From Takakia lepidozioides (Eukaryota > Streptophyta > Takakiopsida > Takakiales > Takakiaceae): a stretch of 64,000 nucleotides of DNA. A program made the position numbers and the translations under genes. Shown here piece by piece: positions 43,655 through 56,764 of the stretch (the first letter of the stretch is position 1; every line of letters starts with the position of its first letter). The stretch covers positions 30,299,053-30,363,052 of the forward strand of contig CM060732.1 of assembly GCA_030704615.1 (NCBI GenBank). Direction: 5' to 3'. A model generated the notes under the pieces. That model did not search any database. It saw only the letters and a program-made list of their open reading frames with translations, and was not told the origin of the DNA.

Positions 43655-43745
43655 CGTACGAATTGTGGCGACGAAACGTGGTTACGATGATGTGGCTACG
43701 ATGACATGGCTACAAAACGTGGCGACGATGATGTGGCACTATGGC
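43655..43745 (+). repeat. Short imperfect tandem repeat
   Basis: Units like gtggcgacgatgat / gtggctacgatgac recur five or six times. Confidence 0.65.
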
Positions 43746-43884
43746 ACCCTATTCCTGCTCTACGCTAAACTAGCTCTCAACCTTCGGTCGTCACTAGAAT
43801 TTTCTCTTTTACCATAGATTGTTTTTTTTTGTGTTTTGTATATATTGAAGAACATCATACATTCCTTAAAACCATTAAATTATA

Positions 43885-45637
43885 ATGTTGCGCGAAAGGG
43901 TGAACCCAACCACATCACATTTGTTTGTGTTTACAATGCGTGTGCAAGCCGAGGAGCTCTGGAAAAGGGGAAAGAGGTCCATGGTGACATCGTCAAAGCT
44001 GGAATTGTACCAGATGTCATTCTGCAAACTGCTCTGGTGGACATGCATGCCAAATGTGGGTGCATTAAGGATGTGAAGGGAGTTTTCAACACTATGGCTG
44101 AACGAGATGTGGTGCCATTGGACGCGATGCTTGTAGGGTATGCACGGCAAGAACGTGGTATGGAGGCTTTGGAGACTTATGAACAAATGATGGGAGAAGG
44201 GGTAAAGCCCGACCACATCACGTTGGGTGCGTTTGCAAGCCTGGCAGCTCTGGAAAGGGGTAAAGAGGTCCATGGCGACATCTTCAGAGCTGGAATTGTA
44301 CCAGCTGTCATTCTGAACAATACCCTGGTGGACATATTTGCAAAATGTGGGTGCATCTAGGATGCAAAGGGAGTGTTCGACACTATGGCTAAATGAGGTG
44401 TGGTGTCATGGAGTACGGTGCTTGCAGGGTATGCACAGCAGGGACATGGGATGGAGGCTTTGGAGACCTATGAGCAAATGATGTGCGACGGGGTGAAGCC
44501 CAACCACATCACGTTTGTGTGCGTGTGCAAGCCTGGCAGCCCTGGAAAAGGGCGAAGAGGTGCATGGCGATATCGTCAGAGCTGGAATTGTACCAGATGT
44601 GATCCTGAACTCTACCCTGGTGGATATGTATGCCAAATGTGGGTGCATGGAGGATGCAAAGGGAGTGTTCGTCAATATGGCTGAATGAGATGTGGTGTTG
44701 TGGAATGCAATGGTCGTAGGATATGCACAACATGGTTGTCATAGGGAGGTCCTGCAACTATTTGAAGGAATGCAAAAGAACGGCTTGAAGCAGTATGTGT
44801 TCTCTCTGCATGCAGCCACACTGGCCTTCTGAATGAAGGTAGACGCTACTTCGATTCCTTGATTCAAGATCATGGTGTCACTCCGACAGTATAACACTTT
44901 GGCTGCATGGTGGACCTTCTTGGACGTGCGGGACAACTGGTTGAGGCAGTGGACCTGATTAATAAAATGCCAATCAATCCAGATGTTGTGGTGTGGAAGG
45001 CCTTGTTTAGTGCCTGTAGAATCCATGACAATGTAGAGATGGCTCAATGTGCGGCAACATCTATCCTCAAGTGGAATGAACAGGATGCCGCAACTTATGT
45101 TGCTATCAAACATCTATGCTGCAGCTGGCAGGTGGGTTGATACTGTAAAGGTGAGAAGAATGATGAAGGTCAGAGGGGTTGAAAAGGAGCCAGGTCGCTG
45201 CTGCATTGAGATTTGCAACAGGGTGCACACATTCGTTGTAGATGACAAGTTGCATCCCAGAATTAAGGAAATCCATGCTGACTTGAGAAGATTGTCTGGG
45301 ATGATGAAGGAGGTGGGGTATGTGCCTGACAGGCGCTTTGTATTGCATGATGTGGGGAGGAGGAAAAAAAAAATTCTCTTTGCCACCACAGTGAGAAGCT
45401 GGCCATTGGTTTTGGGCTGATCAGCATGACCCCTAGGACGCCTCTCCGTCTCATCAAGAATCTTCGAGTGTGTGGTGACTGCCACACCTCCACCAAATTC
45501 ATCTCAAAGATTGTTGGCCGAGCAATTGTTGTATGGGACGCTAACCGCTCTCACCACTTTGAAAATGGGATTTGTTCTTGTGAAGATTACTGGTTTCGGA
45601 TGTCTTCTTGGAAAGATGCTTCATTCATTGATCTGTG
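43885..45637 (+). pseudogene. PPR-DYW pseudogene lacking its 5' end
   Basis: It starts inside a repeat (NHITFVCVYNACAS) and carries several PLS triplets, then stops at 44358 and 44395, a frameshift near 44520, another stop at 44690 and a deletion near 44790. E/E+ (GRAGQLVEAVDLINKMP) and DYW (HSE shifted by an A-run indel near 45365; [18 protein letters not shown]) follow. The final DYW is present, but the stop is lost (gattactggttt), adding about 13 codons. The 3' flank at 45.6-45.7 kb matches the 4.1 kb locus. Confidence 0.8.
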
Positions 45638-45991
45638 ACTTAGCTACTGACACCATCCACCATTTCCCAAAAGTATTGACCATGATGTACTGTTGAGTGC
45701 ATTTCCTGTGCCATAAATCCACATGAATAGATAGTGTGGTCAAACTGCTGGCCAAAGCACCAGAGGAGACAGAATCGAACGACGACAACTGGAGCAAAAG
45801 CATAGCTTGGTAGAGCTTAAATTAGACACTTCTAAACCTTCCATGTAAGGGCCACCATATTTTATAAAGACCGTCCTCCTTGATCTCCTCTTCAAAAAGT
45901 CTACATTTTGTCCCAATGCAAGCTCACAATGGATAATAATAAAAAAATACTGATTTATCATAGTCCAAATCTACTTGTTGTACCAAAACGA

Positions 45992-46250
45992 CCCATGGAA
46001 AACCCCTCCAACTCCCGTTCCCCCCCCCCCCCCCCCCCCAAATCAGAACTGCGTGACCGACATTTTGGCACGTTGCATGATCCGTATTCTCTCTCATGAT
46101 CCTCGAGTATGGCCATCCGTCCGGAAGTCATAATAATATTGACGACCAATGGAAAACCCCTCCAACTCCCTCCTCCCCCCACGAATCGGATCCGTACTCT
46201 CTCTCATGATCCCCGAGTATAGCCCATCCGTCCGGACGTCCTTCTCAGAA
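45992..46250 (+). repeat. Direct duplication with poly-C tract
   Basis: gaaaacccctccaactcc ... ctctctcatgatcc.cgagta ... catccgtccgga occurs twice. The first unit holds a C20 tract at 46020-46039. Confidence 0.8.
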
Positions 46251-46367
46251 GTCGTCGCTAGTAGTGCGGAGCAACGCGAAGCCCTAGTTTGTAAGATATT
46301 GCATAATATTTTGGTGTTAATTTCCAATGCAAGATGGAAGAGGTTTGAGATTATAAAAAAAGCACAT

Positions 46368-46590
46368 CAGCTGGTAGCTCAGCTGGTAAGTGCACACTGT
46401 GTGTCACTTAGGTGGTTCAGGGTTCGAACCCGCTGCCCTGCCCCGCGTGTGGGATTGTTGTGTCTGGGCGTTGATCATACCGTAGGTCTCATGGCCCATA
46501 AATGAAAGGGGGTTAATCTTTCCCCCTTCTCAAGAGCCTGAATTGTGGGCTGTCACTCCCAGATTTCCTTAAATAAATAAATAAATAAAA
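46368..46590 (+). repeat. tRNA-derived SINE with (TAAA)n tail, best-preserved copy
   Basis: The A box tagctcagctgg (46375-46386) and a perfect B box ggttcgaaccc (46421-46431) are followed by the body and ctcaagagcctgaattgtgg, with a (taaa) tail at about 46570-46588. A truncated second tail follows at 46590-46640. The absence of a foldable anticodon arm argues against a tRNA gene. Confidence 0.75.
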
Positions 46591-46829
46591 ACCCCTCAAG
46601 GACCTAAATTGTGGGCTATCAGGTTTCCTTTTATATATATTTATATTTATATATGTGAGATCTGAAGAGGTATTGTTTGGATTATATGACATTTAAGGAA
46701 TGATATATATGTAACATTTGTTTTAGCTGTGATTGGAGCTTTCTTATAGCTCAAGGCTCCCTAACAACACAACAAAAAGAGAAAAGACCTAGCACATAAA
46801 GGCTATGAAGGCACATAAGTGCCCTTATA

Positions 46830-47090
46830 TACCCTGATTAGATATACCCTTCATTTTAACATATACCCTTCAGGAAAATAGGGTATATTGAGGGTCTTGA
46901 TGCAGGGTAAATATAAGAATAAGGGTATATCATAAAAATATACCCTGATATAAGGGTATACATCCGGGTACCTAAACTTGCCACACCAGGGGATACATAT
47001 ATCAATATACCCTGATATACCCCGTGGGTAGATCAGCCCGATGGGTATATCAGGGTAATTCATATACCCGCCCAATACTGGTTACTACCG
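46830..47090 (-). repeat. GGGTATA/TATACCC-rich repeat, locus 2
   Basis: Dense TATACCC and GGGTATA words in both orientations. The right end, reverse complemented, reads ccagtattgggcgggtata, matching the left end at 39492. Confidence 0.6.
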
Positions 47091-47094
47091 CTAT

Positions 47095-48829
47095 ATATAT
47101 ACTTCTGGAGGTGTCGGCTGGGGTCTCACAAACAGCCCAAGTCCTTTTTGGTGAACTACCGTCGTGAACCTCAACTCCTTGTGATGAGTAGCGATGATGA
47201 GTGTTGGCCCACCCATCGTGGTGAGCCCCATGACTCCCCACAACTCCTACCAAAAGGCCTCAGCCCCACTATGACTCATATATCACCCCCACTATGACTT
47301 CCTCAACGACGATTATCCCACTCGGAGTCCCCATCGCAACCCAGTTTGCTGGGCTCTAAAACAGAAACAGCTCATTTCCGGCCTTGCGTGCATTTAGGGG
47401 TTATGCTTCTTGAACAATAAGGAAAATTTGGTGGGTTCTCCAAATGTGCCACTAAATACATATGGCTAGAGGATTGCGTTGGAATCTAGCCAGAAACATA
47501 TGTTATGGCTATTTCTGTTTTGTAAAAGTTGTTTTTGGCAGTCTTTGCCATAGTTGGGCATGGCTACAAGACTGCTATTGCAGGATGGGAAAAGATGCAG
47601 AATGACAGAAATAACCAGCCAAATTGTTGAGAAGCTTCATATTTGCTTGCCTCAAGCATGGGGTGGAATCCGTAACCGTCTTCCCCATTCACCATGCCCT
47701 TTGAAAAACACCTCCGCTAATGTTTTTTTCCGTGCGAAAATTCACTGCCACTGTCCCCTGTTCATTTAAAAAACGAAAAAAAATTCAGGTAATACAAGCC
47801 AGTGTTTGCCAGATTTCGACCTGGAAAATGGGTCGGCTACTTTTCTAAAGGAGTTTTGGGAGTAAAAATCGAAAAATTCGCCCGAAAGCGCCAACGGTTA
47901 AATATCAGGAGCCAGAATAATCCTACATGGACCTGTTAAAATCTGACACCTGTATACTGCCACTTTTCTCAGCCTGCCACCTCGTTATTGTCGCCACATG
48001 GGCACTGGATAGAATATACCTGTAGCCTTTGTGGCGATCTTGGAAAAGTGATAAAAAAAACACTGCTATTACAAGCGATTTCATTATTCGTGAGTGGCCA
48101 AGGTAAAATACTATAATCTCGGAGATATGGTGGGTCGGGCCCAGTTTTCCGTTCCCGTGGATGTCCAACCCTAGGCTGGGCAGGGCAGGTTCGTCTGGAT
48201 CAGTGCCGAACCTGCAAGGGCGCCTTCTTCCCAAAGCGCTCACCTTTCTGTTTCCATTATTTTTTCTATTTCAATATATTCACGGTTTAATTAGCATTTC
48301 TTCCAAAAACAAAGAAGAAGAAAAGGTCGACCTTTCAACAACGTGTCGAGAAATAATAGAAAAGCGAAACGGTGAGACAAGTTTAGGGTCCATCAACTTC
48401 GGAAGGGTAGACTTAATTAACTGAACTGATAAGTTAATTAGGACAAAGTCGAGAAAAGGTTGGGTGGGTAGGCACATTTATAGACGGGGGACTGTCGTAG
48501 GCGGGAATGATGAGCGTTGAGCGATAATGCAGCACATTATTGTGGGGGCCACCTAGTCGTAAATATGACTAGCCTGTTATTTAGCAGCTCTTTAGTCAAT
48601 TATAGCGAAGAGCCCATTTTGGGAGGAGGGCGTTGGTTGTGGTCGAGGGGAAGCCCAGGGAGGACAGTAGGTGTCGCTAGTACCTGACAGTGTCGTTGGA
48701 AAAGCTGGAGTGGTGGTAAAGTGGTAAGCAGCAGTGCATGTGTTTTCTGAGATGGGTTTATGGTGATGGAGAGTACTAGCCAAAGGATAAGCCCTTGCTC
48801 CGGAGCCACACTGCATCCAACAGAAGGTT
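47095..48829. other. Intergenic and 5' flank of the alcohol oxidase gene
   Basis: No coding frame supported. The promoter of the alcohol oxidase must lie at its right end; no clear TATA box was identified. Confidence 0.4.
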
Positions 48830-51800
48830 ATGGCGGCTGGGGCCATGAACGGAATTGCAAAGGAAAACGGGAAGGGGAGTGAGGGAGGAGGGTGTGCAGA
48901 TGGGTCTGAATTTCAAGCCCCCAACAATCCGCTCAGGAGAGGTCCACCCGATGTGTCTCACCGGTTCACGCCTGCACAGATGGAGGCCCTCGCTGCAGTG
49001 TGTGACACGCTGCTGCCTTCTCTCCTCCCGCCCGATTCAGCTCAAGATATAGACCCGAGCTCAATTGCGGCGGGTGCGTCATTGGGAAGTGGCTCCTTGG
49101 ACCATGCATTCTATCGATTATCAGCTTCGGACGCGGGCGTCCCCGCTGAGGTAACTTCGAAATTGACATGTAGAGTTGCTTATTGCTAATTCGTGGAAGG
49201 AATCAACTCTAAATGAGTTTACCATTTCCATGAAGTAAGCGTCTTTTCGAAGCTGGAAATTTGAGTGTTGCAAAAGGATTTTGACTGAGTCGAGGTTCAG
49301 GCATGGTTTAAGGATTTTCCTGAGTTGATCGGTGTAAGTTCTTCAAATATATACCTGCTTGCTATCTCTGCGTGGGTGTACAGGTCCAATTCCCAAAATC
49401 CATTTTTGTACATTCAGAATACTATCGAAGTACATGCTACAAATGAACTACGCAGTGCAGTGAAGGGCGTGGCTGAAATTTGGATTGGTTGGTTTAGTGT
49501 GTATTACCGCCCATCCAAGTGGTTTAAAGTACCAATTTGGTATCCTCTCGCGCAGACCCATCAGAGCAAGAGTTGATCCTGTTCAGTGGGTACAGCTCTA
49601 GTGAGTCAAGTGATATAGGCAGAAACAACTAAAGGTAGGGAAAGAGATCGGTAGTTCTTTTAGCCACTTTTGATTGCTAAGATTTGATGCAGTCCCAGAG
49701 TTCTTATGTTTCATGGCCCTGCAGTTTGCAAAATTGGGGAATGAGTCTTGGTTCTTTAGCAGGATGGAGATTCTTGTCTGATGAGGACATAGCACTTCCA
49801 AATTCGTTCGAATTTCAGAAGACTACATTGGTTGTTGTCAGAAGCAAATAGTAGCCAGTAATACAATGAACTCCAACCAGCACAAAAGCCTATCGAAGTT
49901 AACGGATTCCAGTATAGCAATTACTATATTTTAAGTAGAAGTTCCACACTGCTTTTTAAGTATTGCAGACTCGAAAGATTGAAGAACTAGGGACTTGTAT
50001 GTAAGCATTGTTGAGGTTGTATTCTGGGGGGTTGGTGGGGAGGCACACAGCTTGCAGGGCAAATGATTGGTCTTTTGAAGCCTGCCCGGCTGCTGATAGT
50101 CACATGGGCTCTATGGCTTCTTTCAACCCGGCTGGGCACGTTCTTACTGTGTGGGCGGGCAAGTTTGAGTTGGAGGTATCCCTTCCTCCATCGGTTTGTG
50201 GATCTCTCCTTGGTGGATCGAGAAAGGATTTTGCTGGGATGGTCATGGAGCAATCTTCTTCTCTTCCAAGCCATTTTCAAAATTTTCAAAGTTACTTGTC
50301 TTTTTGTATATTTCACCAAGGTGGGTTCTTCCACTGAAAGGCTAATGACCTAATCTCCTACCATAAACTGTCTGCTATGTCTTCCTTCTTTCCCACACAA
50401 CCCCTCAATTCTTCTCTCTTTCCTGCATATTAGGAAACTGATGAGACATACTTGCGGAGTCCTCATCCTAGCAGAGTCCTCATCCAGCTTTGAAGATCAG
50501 AAGTGCCACATGGCCTATCTGCTTGAGGCACTTCGTCAGTTGGTGTATGTTGAAGTACTTAACATTGACTGTGTAGAAGTTGTAGCAAATATGGCTGACT
50601 TTTGTATCCTGGTGGGTTATCCCCGTTACCTGTTCTGGAGCCTAAAGCCCAGAAAGGTATGTCGTATCAGACCTTCACATGGAACAGAAAATGTAATATA
50701 TCTCCCTATGTCCATCCTTGCTATCTTGTTTCCTGAGGTCTCATTCCTTACTCCTCAAGTCTGTCAAACATCCACATCTGCTTGAATTCATCCTGCTCTC
50801 GCTTTTCCTGACATCTTTTAACAAGAATCTGTCCTGTACGTTTCAGGTAGATGGGAAAGGGTCAAATCCAGTCTGGAGTGGCATAGGCTACTGTGGCCCA
50901 GACCCAAATTTGACTACTTGTACTTCCAGCAAAGTAAATCTCAATGGGGAGTCGGCTACTCTCCATGATGCATCCCACAGGCCTCTTGGAAACAAAGTCA
51001 TTGATGCAAAGGTTGCAGGGTTGAGTGCACTAAAAACTTTTCTCAAAGACGCAGGCTATTCTATCCTACTTGACACTTCCTACCTACGGGGACTCTCTAA
51101 GGGGCTGCAGGAGACCTCCAAGAAGGAAAGGAAAAGGTCCCCTGGGAAAGGAATAAATACACATCCCGAGAAGGATTGCAAAGGGAAAGACATAGGTGTC
51201 CAATGTGATGTTGTGATTGTAGGTTCTGGCGCTGGGGGTGGGGTAATGGCAGCAGTCCTTGCTAAAGCAGGGTACAGCGTGATAGTCCTAGAAAAGGGGA
51301 GGTACTTTGCACGAGATGATTTTGCAGTTCTGGAAGGACCTGCATTGCGGGAGATGTATGAAAATTCCGTATGTATCCTTTTCCCTGCAGGTTGGTAGTC
51401 TAGTCTAGTCTAGTCTTATCTCGTCTCGTGTCTCATCATTTTGCAAAGAAGATTGTTTGCAGCTCACCTTTGGGTGATCATGTGAGGGAGGTAAATTTGC
51501 ATTCCTGTCTGTTTTCTGTCATGATGCATGGTTTCGGGCCGTTGATGAATGTAGGCTTTATGCCCATAAGGCTGAAAACAAGGAAAGTGGAATGACTGCA
51601 TCTTGTCTATCAATGCAGGGTGGTCTTGCGACCGAAGATGGAGGAGTAAACCTCATGGTAGGGACAACTGTTGGAGGTGGGACAACCATCAATTGGTCAG
51701 CATCATTTAAGACTCCACCTCACGTAAGGCATGAATGGGCAGAGGAGCATGAGCTCTCTCTTTTTGTCAGTGAGGAGTACAACCAGGTAAATCACTATGG

Positions 51801-53355
51801 CATCTTCTGGTGGGGTGTGGGAAGAACAAGGCTAGTTAGTATCTCAGGATTGAGCAAGCCCTAGGATACCAGATTTGAAGGTTGCACAAGTAGGTGGCTG
51901 AGTCAGTTGGTTCTGAACTGGATTATCTCTAGAGTGTGGCCATTGACTGAAAAGTGATACATTGGTATCTCTGATAGGCAATGGAAACAGTGTGTGAGCG
52001 CCTGGGGGTCCAGAGTGCAACAGTGGAAGAGAGTTTTGCAAATTCGGTGCTTCGGAAAGGGTGTGTCAAGTTGGGATATCCAGTGGGGTATGTTCCTCGC
52101 AATGCAGGGCCAGACCATAATTGTGGATGGTGTGGCTTCGGTTGCCCAAAAGCACAGAAAAAGAGTACTGCAGAGACTTGGCTGGTTGATGCTGTCGAAA
52201 CAAACAGGGTAGTGGTAGTCACTAGTTCTAGAGCCACGGAGGTTCTACATATCCAGCATCCAGGAGCTCAAAATTGTAAACCTCGTAAGGCACAAGGAGT
52301 GGTGGCTTTGGTTGGTGATGGACCTGACAGACTCTTTATCAAGGCTCGTGCAACTGTGGTGGCTTCTGGAACTATAAATACCCCTCCTTTGCTGAAGAAG
52401 AGTGGGCTGAAAAATCCCAATATTGGAAGAAACCTTCACCTTCATCCTGTGCAAATGATCTGGGGCTATTTTCCAGAAGGCTCAGGCCCTGCTGGAACGT
52501 CATACACAGGCGATGTCATGACATCATATTCAGAGATTGCTGCAAAGTGGGATTCCTCCTGCTATGGAACTCTTCTATTTGTCCCTTGTCTGCACCCGGG
52601 CTCATTTGCAGCTCAAATGCCTTGGCTTTCGGGGGCAGATTTTAAGGCAAGGATGCAGAGGTACTCACGCACTGCGCATCTGATCACTCTCACTCGTGAC
52701 AAAGGCGGTGGAAAGGTTTGAGTTGCTTTCTCTTCCCACCTTTATATACCTTCCCCCCCACATCGCCTAATTGTTATCTTGTCTATATTAGCTTGGCAAT
52801 GCTTGATACCTCTGACTCTGACTCTTCCTTCAATCTGAGATTTTGGATTTGCTTATGTAAACATCTCATGCTCCATGTCAATGCTACACCTAGGTGGAAG
52901 CTGCCAAGAATGGTGATGCAAAGCTCTTCTACTCCGTATCCCAGCATGACGAAGAAAGCTTGCTGGATGGATCTGAGCAGGCCTTAAAGGTACTCATTGC
53001 AGCAGGGGCAGCTGAAGTGGGGACACACCACTGTGAGGGAACGAGGTTTAAGGTTGACGGTGCGGCCCCAGGGGAATTTGAGGCATTTTTGAAACAGGTT
53101 CGATCACAAGGAGTGAAGAGGATGAAGATCCCCCTCTGTTCAGCACACCAGATGGGTAGTTGCCGAATGGGGCCTGACCCAAGGATCTCAGCAGTGGATC
53201 CCCAGGGGGAGACGTGGGAGGTTGAGGGTCTATTTGTTGGAGATACAAGTGTCTTCCCAACAGCATTAGGCATCAACCCAATGATAACTGTTCAGTCCAT
53301 CAGTTATTGCACTGCCCAACATTTGACTCAATATTTGAGGAAATCAACCCTGTGA
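48830..53355 (+). CDS. Long-chain-alcohol oxidase (FAO-type), GMC oxidoreductase, six exons
   Basis: The enzyme oxidises long-chain fatty alcohols to aldehydes with FAD and is a membrane protein in plants. Exons joined in phase 0 throughout: 48830-49150, 50051-50320, 50847-51368, 51619-51786, 51978-52715 and 52894-53355 (about 826 codons; plant relatives are about 750). Exon 1 has [20 protein letters not shown]. Exon 2 has the hydrophobic block [19 protein letters not shown]. Exon 3 has IGYCGPD and the dinucleotide-binding [11 protein letters not shown]. Exon 4 has [19 protein letters not shown]. Exon 5 has [17 protein letters not shown] and [10 protein letters not shown]. Exon 6 has the GMC C-terminal [14 protein letters not shown] and [20 protein letters not shown] lysine-rich insert ([11 protein letters not shown]) precedes the FAD fold. 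Two donors are weak (gtgggt, gtttga) but both are needed to keep homology. Confidence 0.9.
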
Positions 53356-54185
53356 CAGTGTTCATCTAACATTTCAATTGGAAAGCTTCTGATCAAGGAT
53401 CTTTGAGGATGTGCAAGGATGTGAGATCAGGTAGTGTTAGTATAAGGTGTGGGCTGCTTGCACTAGCAAGAGTCACGAACTCATTCTTTCATTGAAGTTG
53501 ATTTAATTCCAAAGTTGAAGTACTCAAGACCACCTAGACATGCAATCACCAAGCAAAATTGCAAGACGTGTCACCTTGAGGGTAACTTCAGCGACTTTGG
53601 ATGCAGCGATACTGTCCCATGTACAGATGTAATTGTTACAAGCATAAATATCCGATCCCTTCTCGGGTAATCCTGCTGTTTGCTTGGTGGATCTGCCTGA
53701 GGTCCAAGAACATATACTGACTATTGTTGATCAGTGACCTGTCCAGACAAGTCCTGACATCTGCATGTTTTCTTTTCGTCTGACATCCTTCTCTGAAAGG
53801 GATTCAAGTGGCTATGGGCTCAATGAAACTTGCTGTACGAAAAAGTAGCGCTTGTCCAAGGCTTGTTCCATTGAATATGTATAATAAAAGTCGTTGATCT
53901 TACAATGAGTTACCACAACGATCCTGTGCAGATGCAACAGATTTGATTCATGTCTAAGATTTTCTATATAACAAGTTGGACACGCTTCTTGAAATCATGA
54001 GCATAGACTGTCGTTGAATCTATCCATGTTCAAAGAAGGATTCTTTACTGATAAGAGTGAATTTAAGCGGGTGTTGGTACTTGGTGAGCAGGTGAGCGGA
54101 CCAAAATTTTGGTGAGCATAAAAATCAAAATTGAATATTCTGTGAGCACAATTCAAGATTTTTTTTATTTTTTTTATTTTTTTCC
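53356..54185. other. 3' flank of the alcohol oxidase
   Basis: Contains candidate polyadenylation signals (aataaa at about 53882). No further coding seen. Confidence 0.45.
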
Positions 54186-54189
54186 GAGA

Positions 54190-54850
54190 ACAGGGGAGCC
54201 CTGAAAAATAACCTCAGGAAAAAACAACCATAAGGATGATAAAGGAGACACTGCCCCCTGGCCAAATCTGAGAGAGGCTGCAGGAGACTAAGGATGAGTA
54301 GGTCCATAGCAGCGAGACAAGACTACAGAGGCTCATTGATTCTGCGTCCAGAGGATTCAAACGAGAGGTGGGCTTTGGATTTGCCCTTTCTGGAGGTTCT
54401 CTTATGCCTCCAATTCCTATCTGACCTGCTCCATAGATAGTTGGGCGCTAGTGGAGCTGCCAACATGGTGGGATGCTGTCGTTCCAGACAATCAATGAGT
54501 CTGATGTCCTTGTGCAGATGATGTTCCCTTTCCCCCAGGCGTTATCAAAGCCAGTGAAAAGTTGTTGTCTCCTTCGTTGCGCACATCGAGAAGTAGCTGC
54601 ACAAAGGACATTCCATGCCTTTCTTGCTTCAGTCATTAAATCTGAATGGATCATGAAGAAAACCTTCTGAACACTGGGCTAAGACCCCCCCCAACACTAA
54701 TGAACATCTGCTTTTCCATACATTCCAGAGCGAGTGCGCTCGAAGACCCGGCAATTAGACCAGATTGATCCTTCGTGAAGGTTGAGCAAGATTAACGAAG
54801 ACGGCATGGGAATGGACGGGACCCAGGCCAAGTAAAACATTCTGATACGG
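54190..54850 (-). mobile_element. LINE 3' remnant, related to 27.6-28.1 kb
   Basis: Minus strand HSDLMTEARKAWNVLCAATS and DSLIVWNDSIPPCWQLH match the other copy's HSDLMSEARKVWSLLCAALS and DWDDTIPTCWQFH. Truncated and without the zf-RVT part. Confidence 0.55.
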
Positions 54851-55104
54851 TTCCAGATGAAACCAAGGGGGGGGTGTTATTCCGTGAGCCCAGGAAACTG
54901 TGAGCCCAGCACAGGCTCACGCCACGTCAGCATGCATACAGGGCCTATTTCCACGGGTGTCACCTATTATTGCGGGTTGATCAGCCATTTCCAGGGAATG
55001 CAGACTGGATGTGTTACATCCATTGTATCCATCCTTTCTATCCATTGCATCCATGTAGACGTTATCAACATACCAAGCCCCTGCATTGGAATGTACCTAC
55101 GTCG

Positions 55105-55260
55105 TGAGCAGGTGCACACTCACATCATCCAAAGCGGATCCCTGCGAAATCTTTTCTTACTCACCACCCTTGCGAAAACGCGATGATCGCAGGATATGCA
55201 GGGGCGTGGGATGGAGGCTTTGTAGACCTTCCTACTCTTGAGCAAATGATGCAGGAAGGA
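55105..55260 (+). pseudogene. PPR fragment with internal deletion
   Basis: EQVHTHIIQSGSLRNLFLLT is joined directly to an S/P-motif piece (MIAGYAGAWDGG in a shifted frame), so one S motif is deleted. It ends in a GAGGA-rich run. Confidence 0.6.
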
Positions 55261-55439
55261 GAGGAGGAGGAGGAGAGGAGACGAGGAGAAGATCCCAACA
55301 TTCTTGTGAGCTCGCCGTTTTTGGGAGAGAGACGAGACGAGGAGACGCTCGCCGTTCTTGGGAGAGTCAGCTTGGTCTTAGCAGGCCGTGTTTCAATCTC
55401 TGCCTGTTCAGCTGCACCGTGGTGGTTCGATCTCACATA

Positions 55440-55960
55440 CCAATCCAACATTACCTGACTACAGATACAAGCAGCACACATAAGGGGTCCTTTTGGGCTG
55501 ATGGTCGGTCAAATCCTCTATGGGTCATGATACAAGGTAAAGGATAATGTGGTGAGGATACCTTCTTTTTTGACCTATTTCAGCTTGTTTTGCTCTGTTT
55601 GGCAGCATGAAAGTATCCAAAAACGGGTAATAGAGATGAGGAGAAGCTTTGGAATGAACACTTTTCCGACCCCAGTCAATGGCGAGACAATGGAGACAAA
55701 AAGGTGAATGCATGTTGGACTACACTAGAGAGAAGTAGATGCAATTTAGAATTAGAACTACTGTAATAATTAGGGTTGGGGTTTGCTGGAAGAACTTCAC
55801 GCCGTCAGTGTCAGCTGCTAGCAGCAAGTATTCATGATTTGTACACAGACAGGGGTAGCTAAAGGACCAGGGATAGAGGTCCAGGTTCATCCAAGAGGGC
55901 CGGATTTCAAACACAAGATTAGTTCTGATTCCCCGTGGATCAATAGCTGAAATCTGCTAA
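55440..55960 (+). pseudogene. PDF-motif pieces without PPR repeats
   Basis: PDYRYKQHT at about 55443-55469, LWNEHFSDPSQWRDNGDKK with the family donor at about 55645-55702, and GPDFKHKISSDSPWINS followed by a stop at about 55898-55950. These are the parts of two PDF motifs in gene order, with the PPR part missing. Confidence 0.6.
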
Positions 55961-56129
55961 TGAGAAAATGGTCTGCTAATGAAAGCACGTTTTTCAACAC
56001 ATTTCACCCTGTTTTTCCCTCTTATCGGAATCGGCCCTAAATTTCCATGTTGAATTCTGCAAGTTAGTTGGTTTAGTGAACCTGGGATAGTTTGGAGTGA
56101 CTTTGATATGATATTGCCAATGTGACAAC

Positions 56130-56700
56130 AGGAAAATATCCAAAAGAGGTAACAGAGATGAGGAGAAGCTTTGGAATGAATACTTTTCTGACCCCAGTCA
56201 ATGGTGGGACAACCAAGGCAAAAATGTGAATACCTGTCAGATTACCAGATGTCATTTTGAACACTGCCCCTGCCTTGGTGGACATGTATGTCAAATGTGG
56301 GTGCATCGAGGATGCAAAGGGAGTGTTCAACACTATGGCTAAACGAGATGTGGCGTCATGGAGTGCGATGTTTGCAGGGTATGCACAACAGGGGCGTGGG
56401 ATGGAGGCTTTGGAGACCTATGAGCAAATTATGAGGGAAGGGATATTGAAGCCCGACCACATAACGTGTGTATGTGTTTGCAATGCGTGTGCAAGCCTGG
56501 CAGCCCTGGAAAAGGGCAGAAGGTCTATGGTTGCATCGTCAAAGCTGCAAATGTACCAGATGTCATTTTGAACACTCCCCTGGTGGACAATATGTATGCC
56601 AAATGTAGGTGTAGCAAGGATGCAAAGGGAGTGTTCAACAACATGGCTGAACAAGATGTGGTGACTTGGAGTACCATGATGACCACCTTCCCCGGTGACT
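56130..56700 (+). pseudogene. PDF first half fused to a PPR fragment
   Basis: RGNRDEEKLWNEYFSDPSQW, WDNQGKN (about 56145-56230) is followed at once by DVILNTA-type PPR sequence: KCGCIEDAKGVFNTMAKRDV, EALETYEQIM, ACASLAALEKG, with one frameshift near 56520. The intron and PDF second half are deleted. Confidence 0.65.
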
Positions 56701-56764
56701 CTCTCTCTCTCCCTCTCTCCAACTACTTGTTTGGGATTATCAATTTTTTTCCATAATACTTATT

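Noticed and set aside
46368-46445. Functional tRNA gene
   Set aside because: A and B boxes are present, but the anticodon arm does not fold and the sequence continues into a body shared with two other dispersed copies, so a SINE is the better call.
39488-47090. Telomeric or centromeric repeat
   Set aside because: GGGTATA words are irregular and in both orientations, not a head-to-tail telomere-type array (plant unit TTTAGGG).
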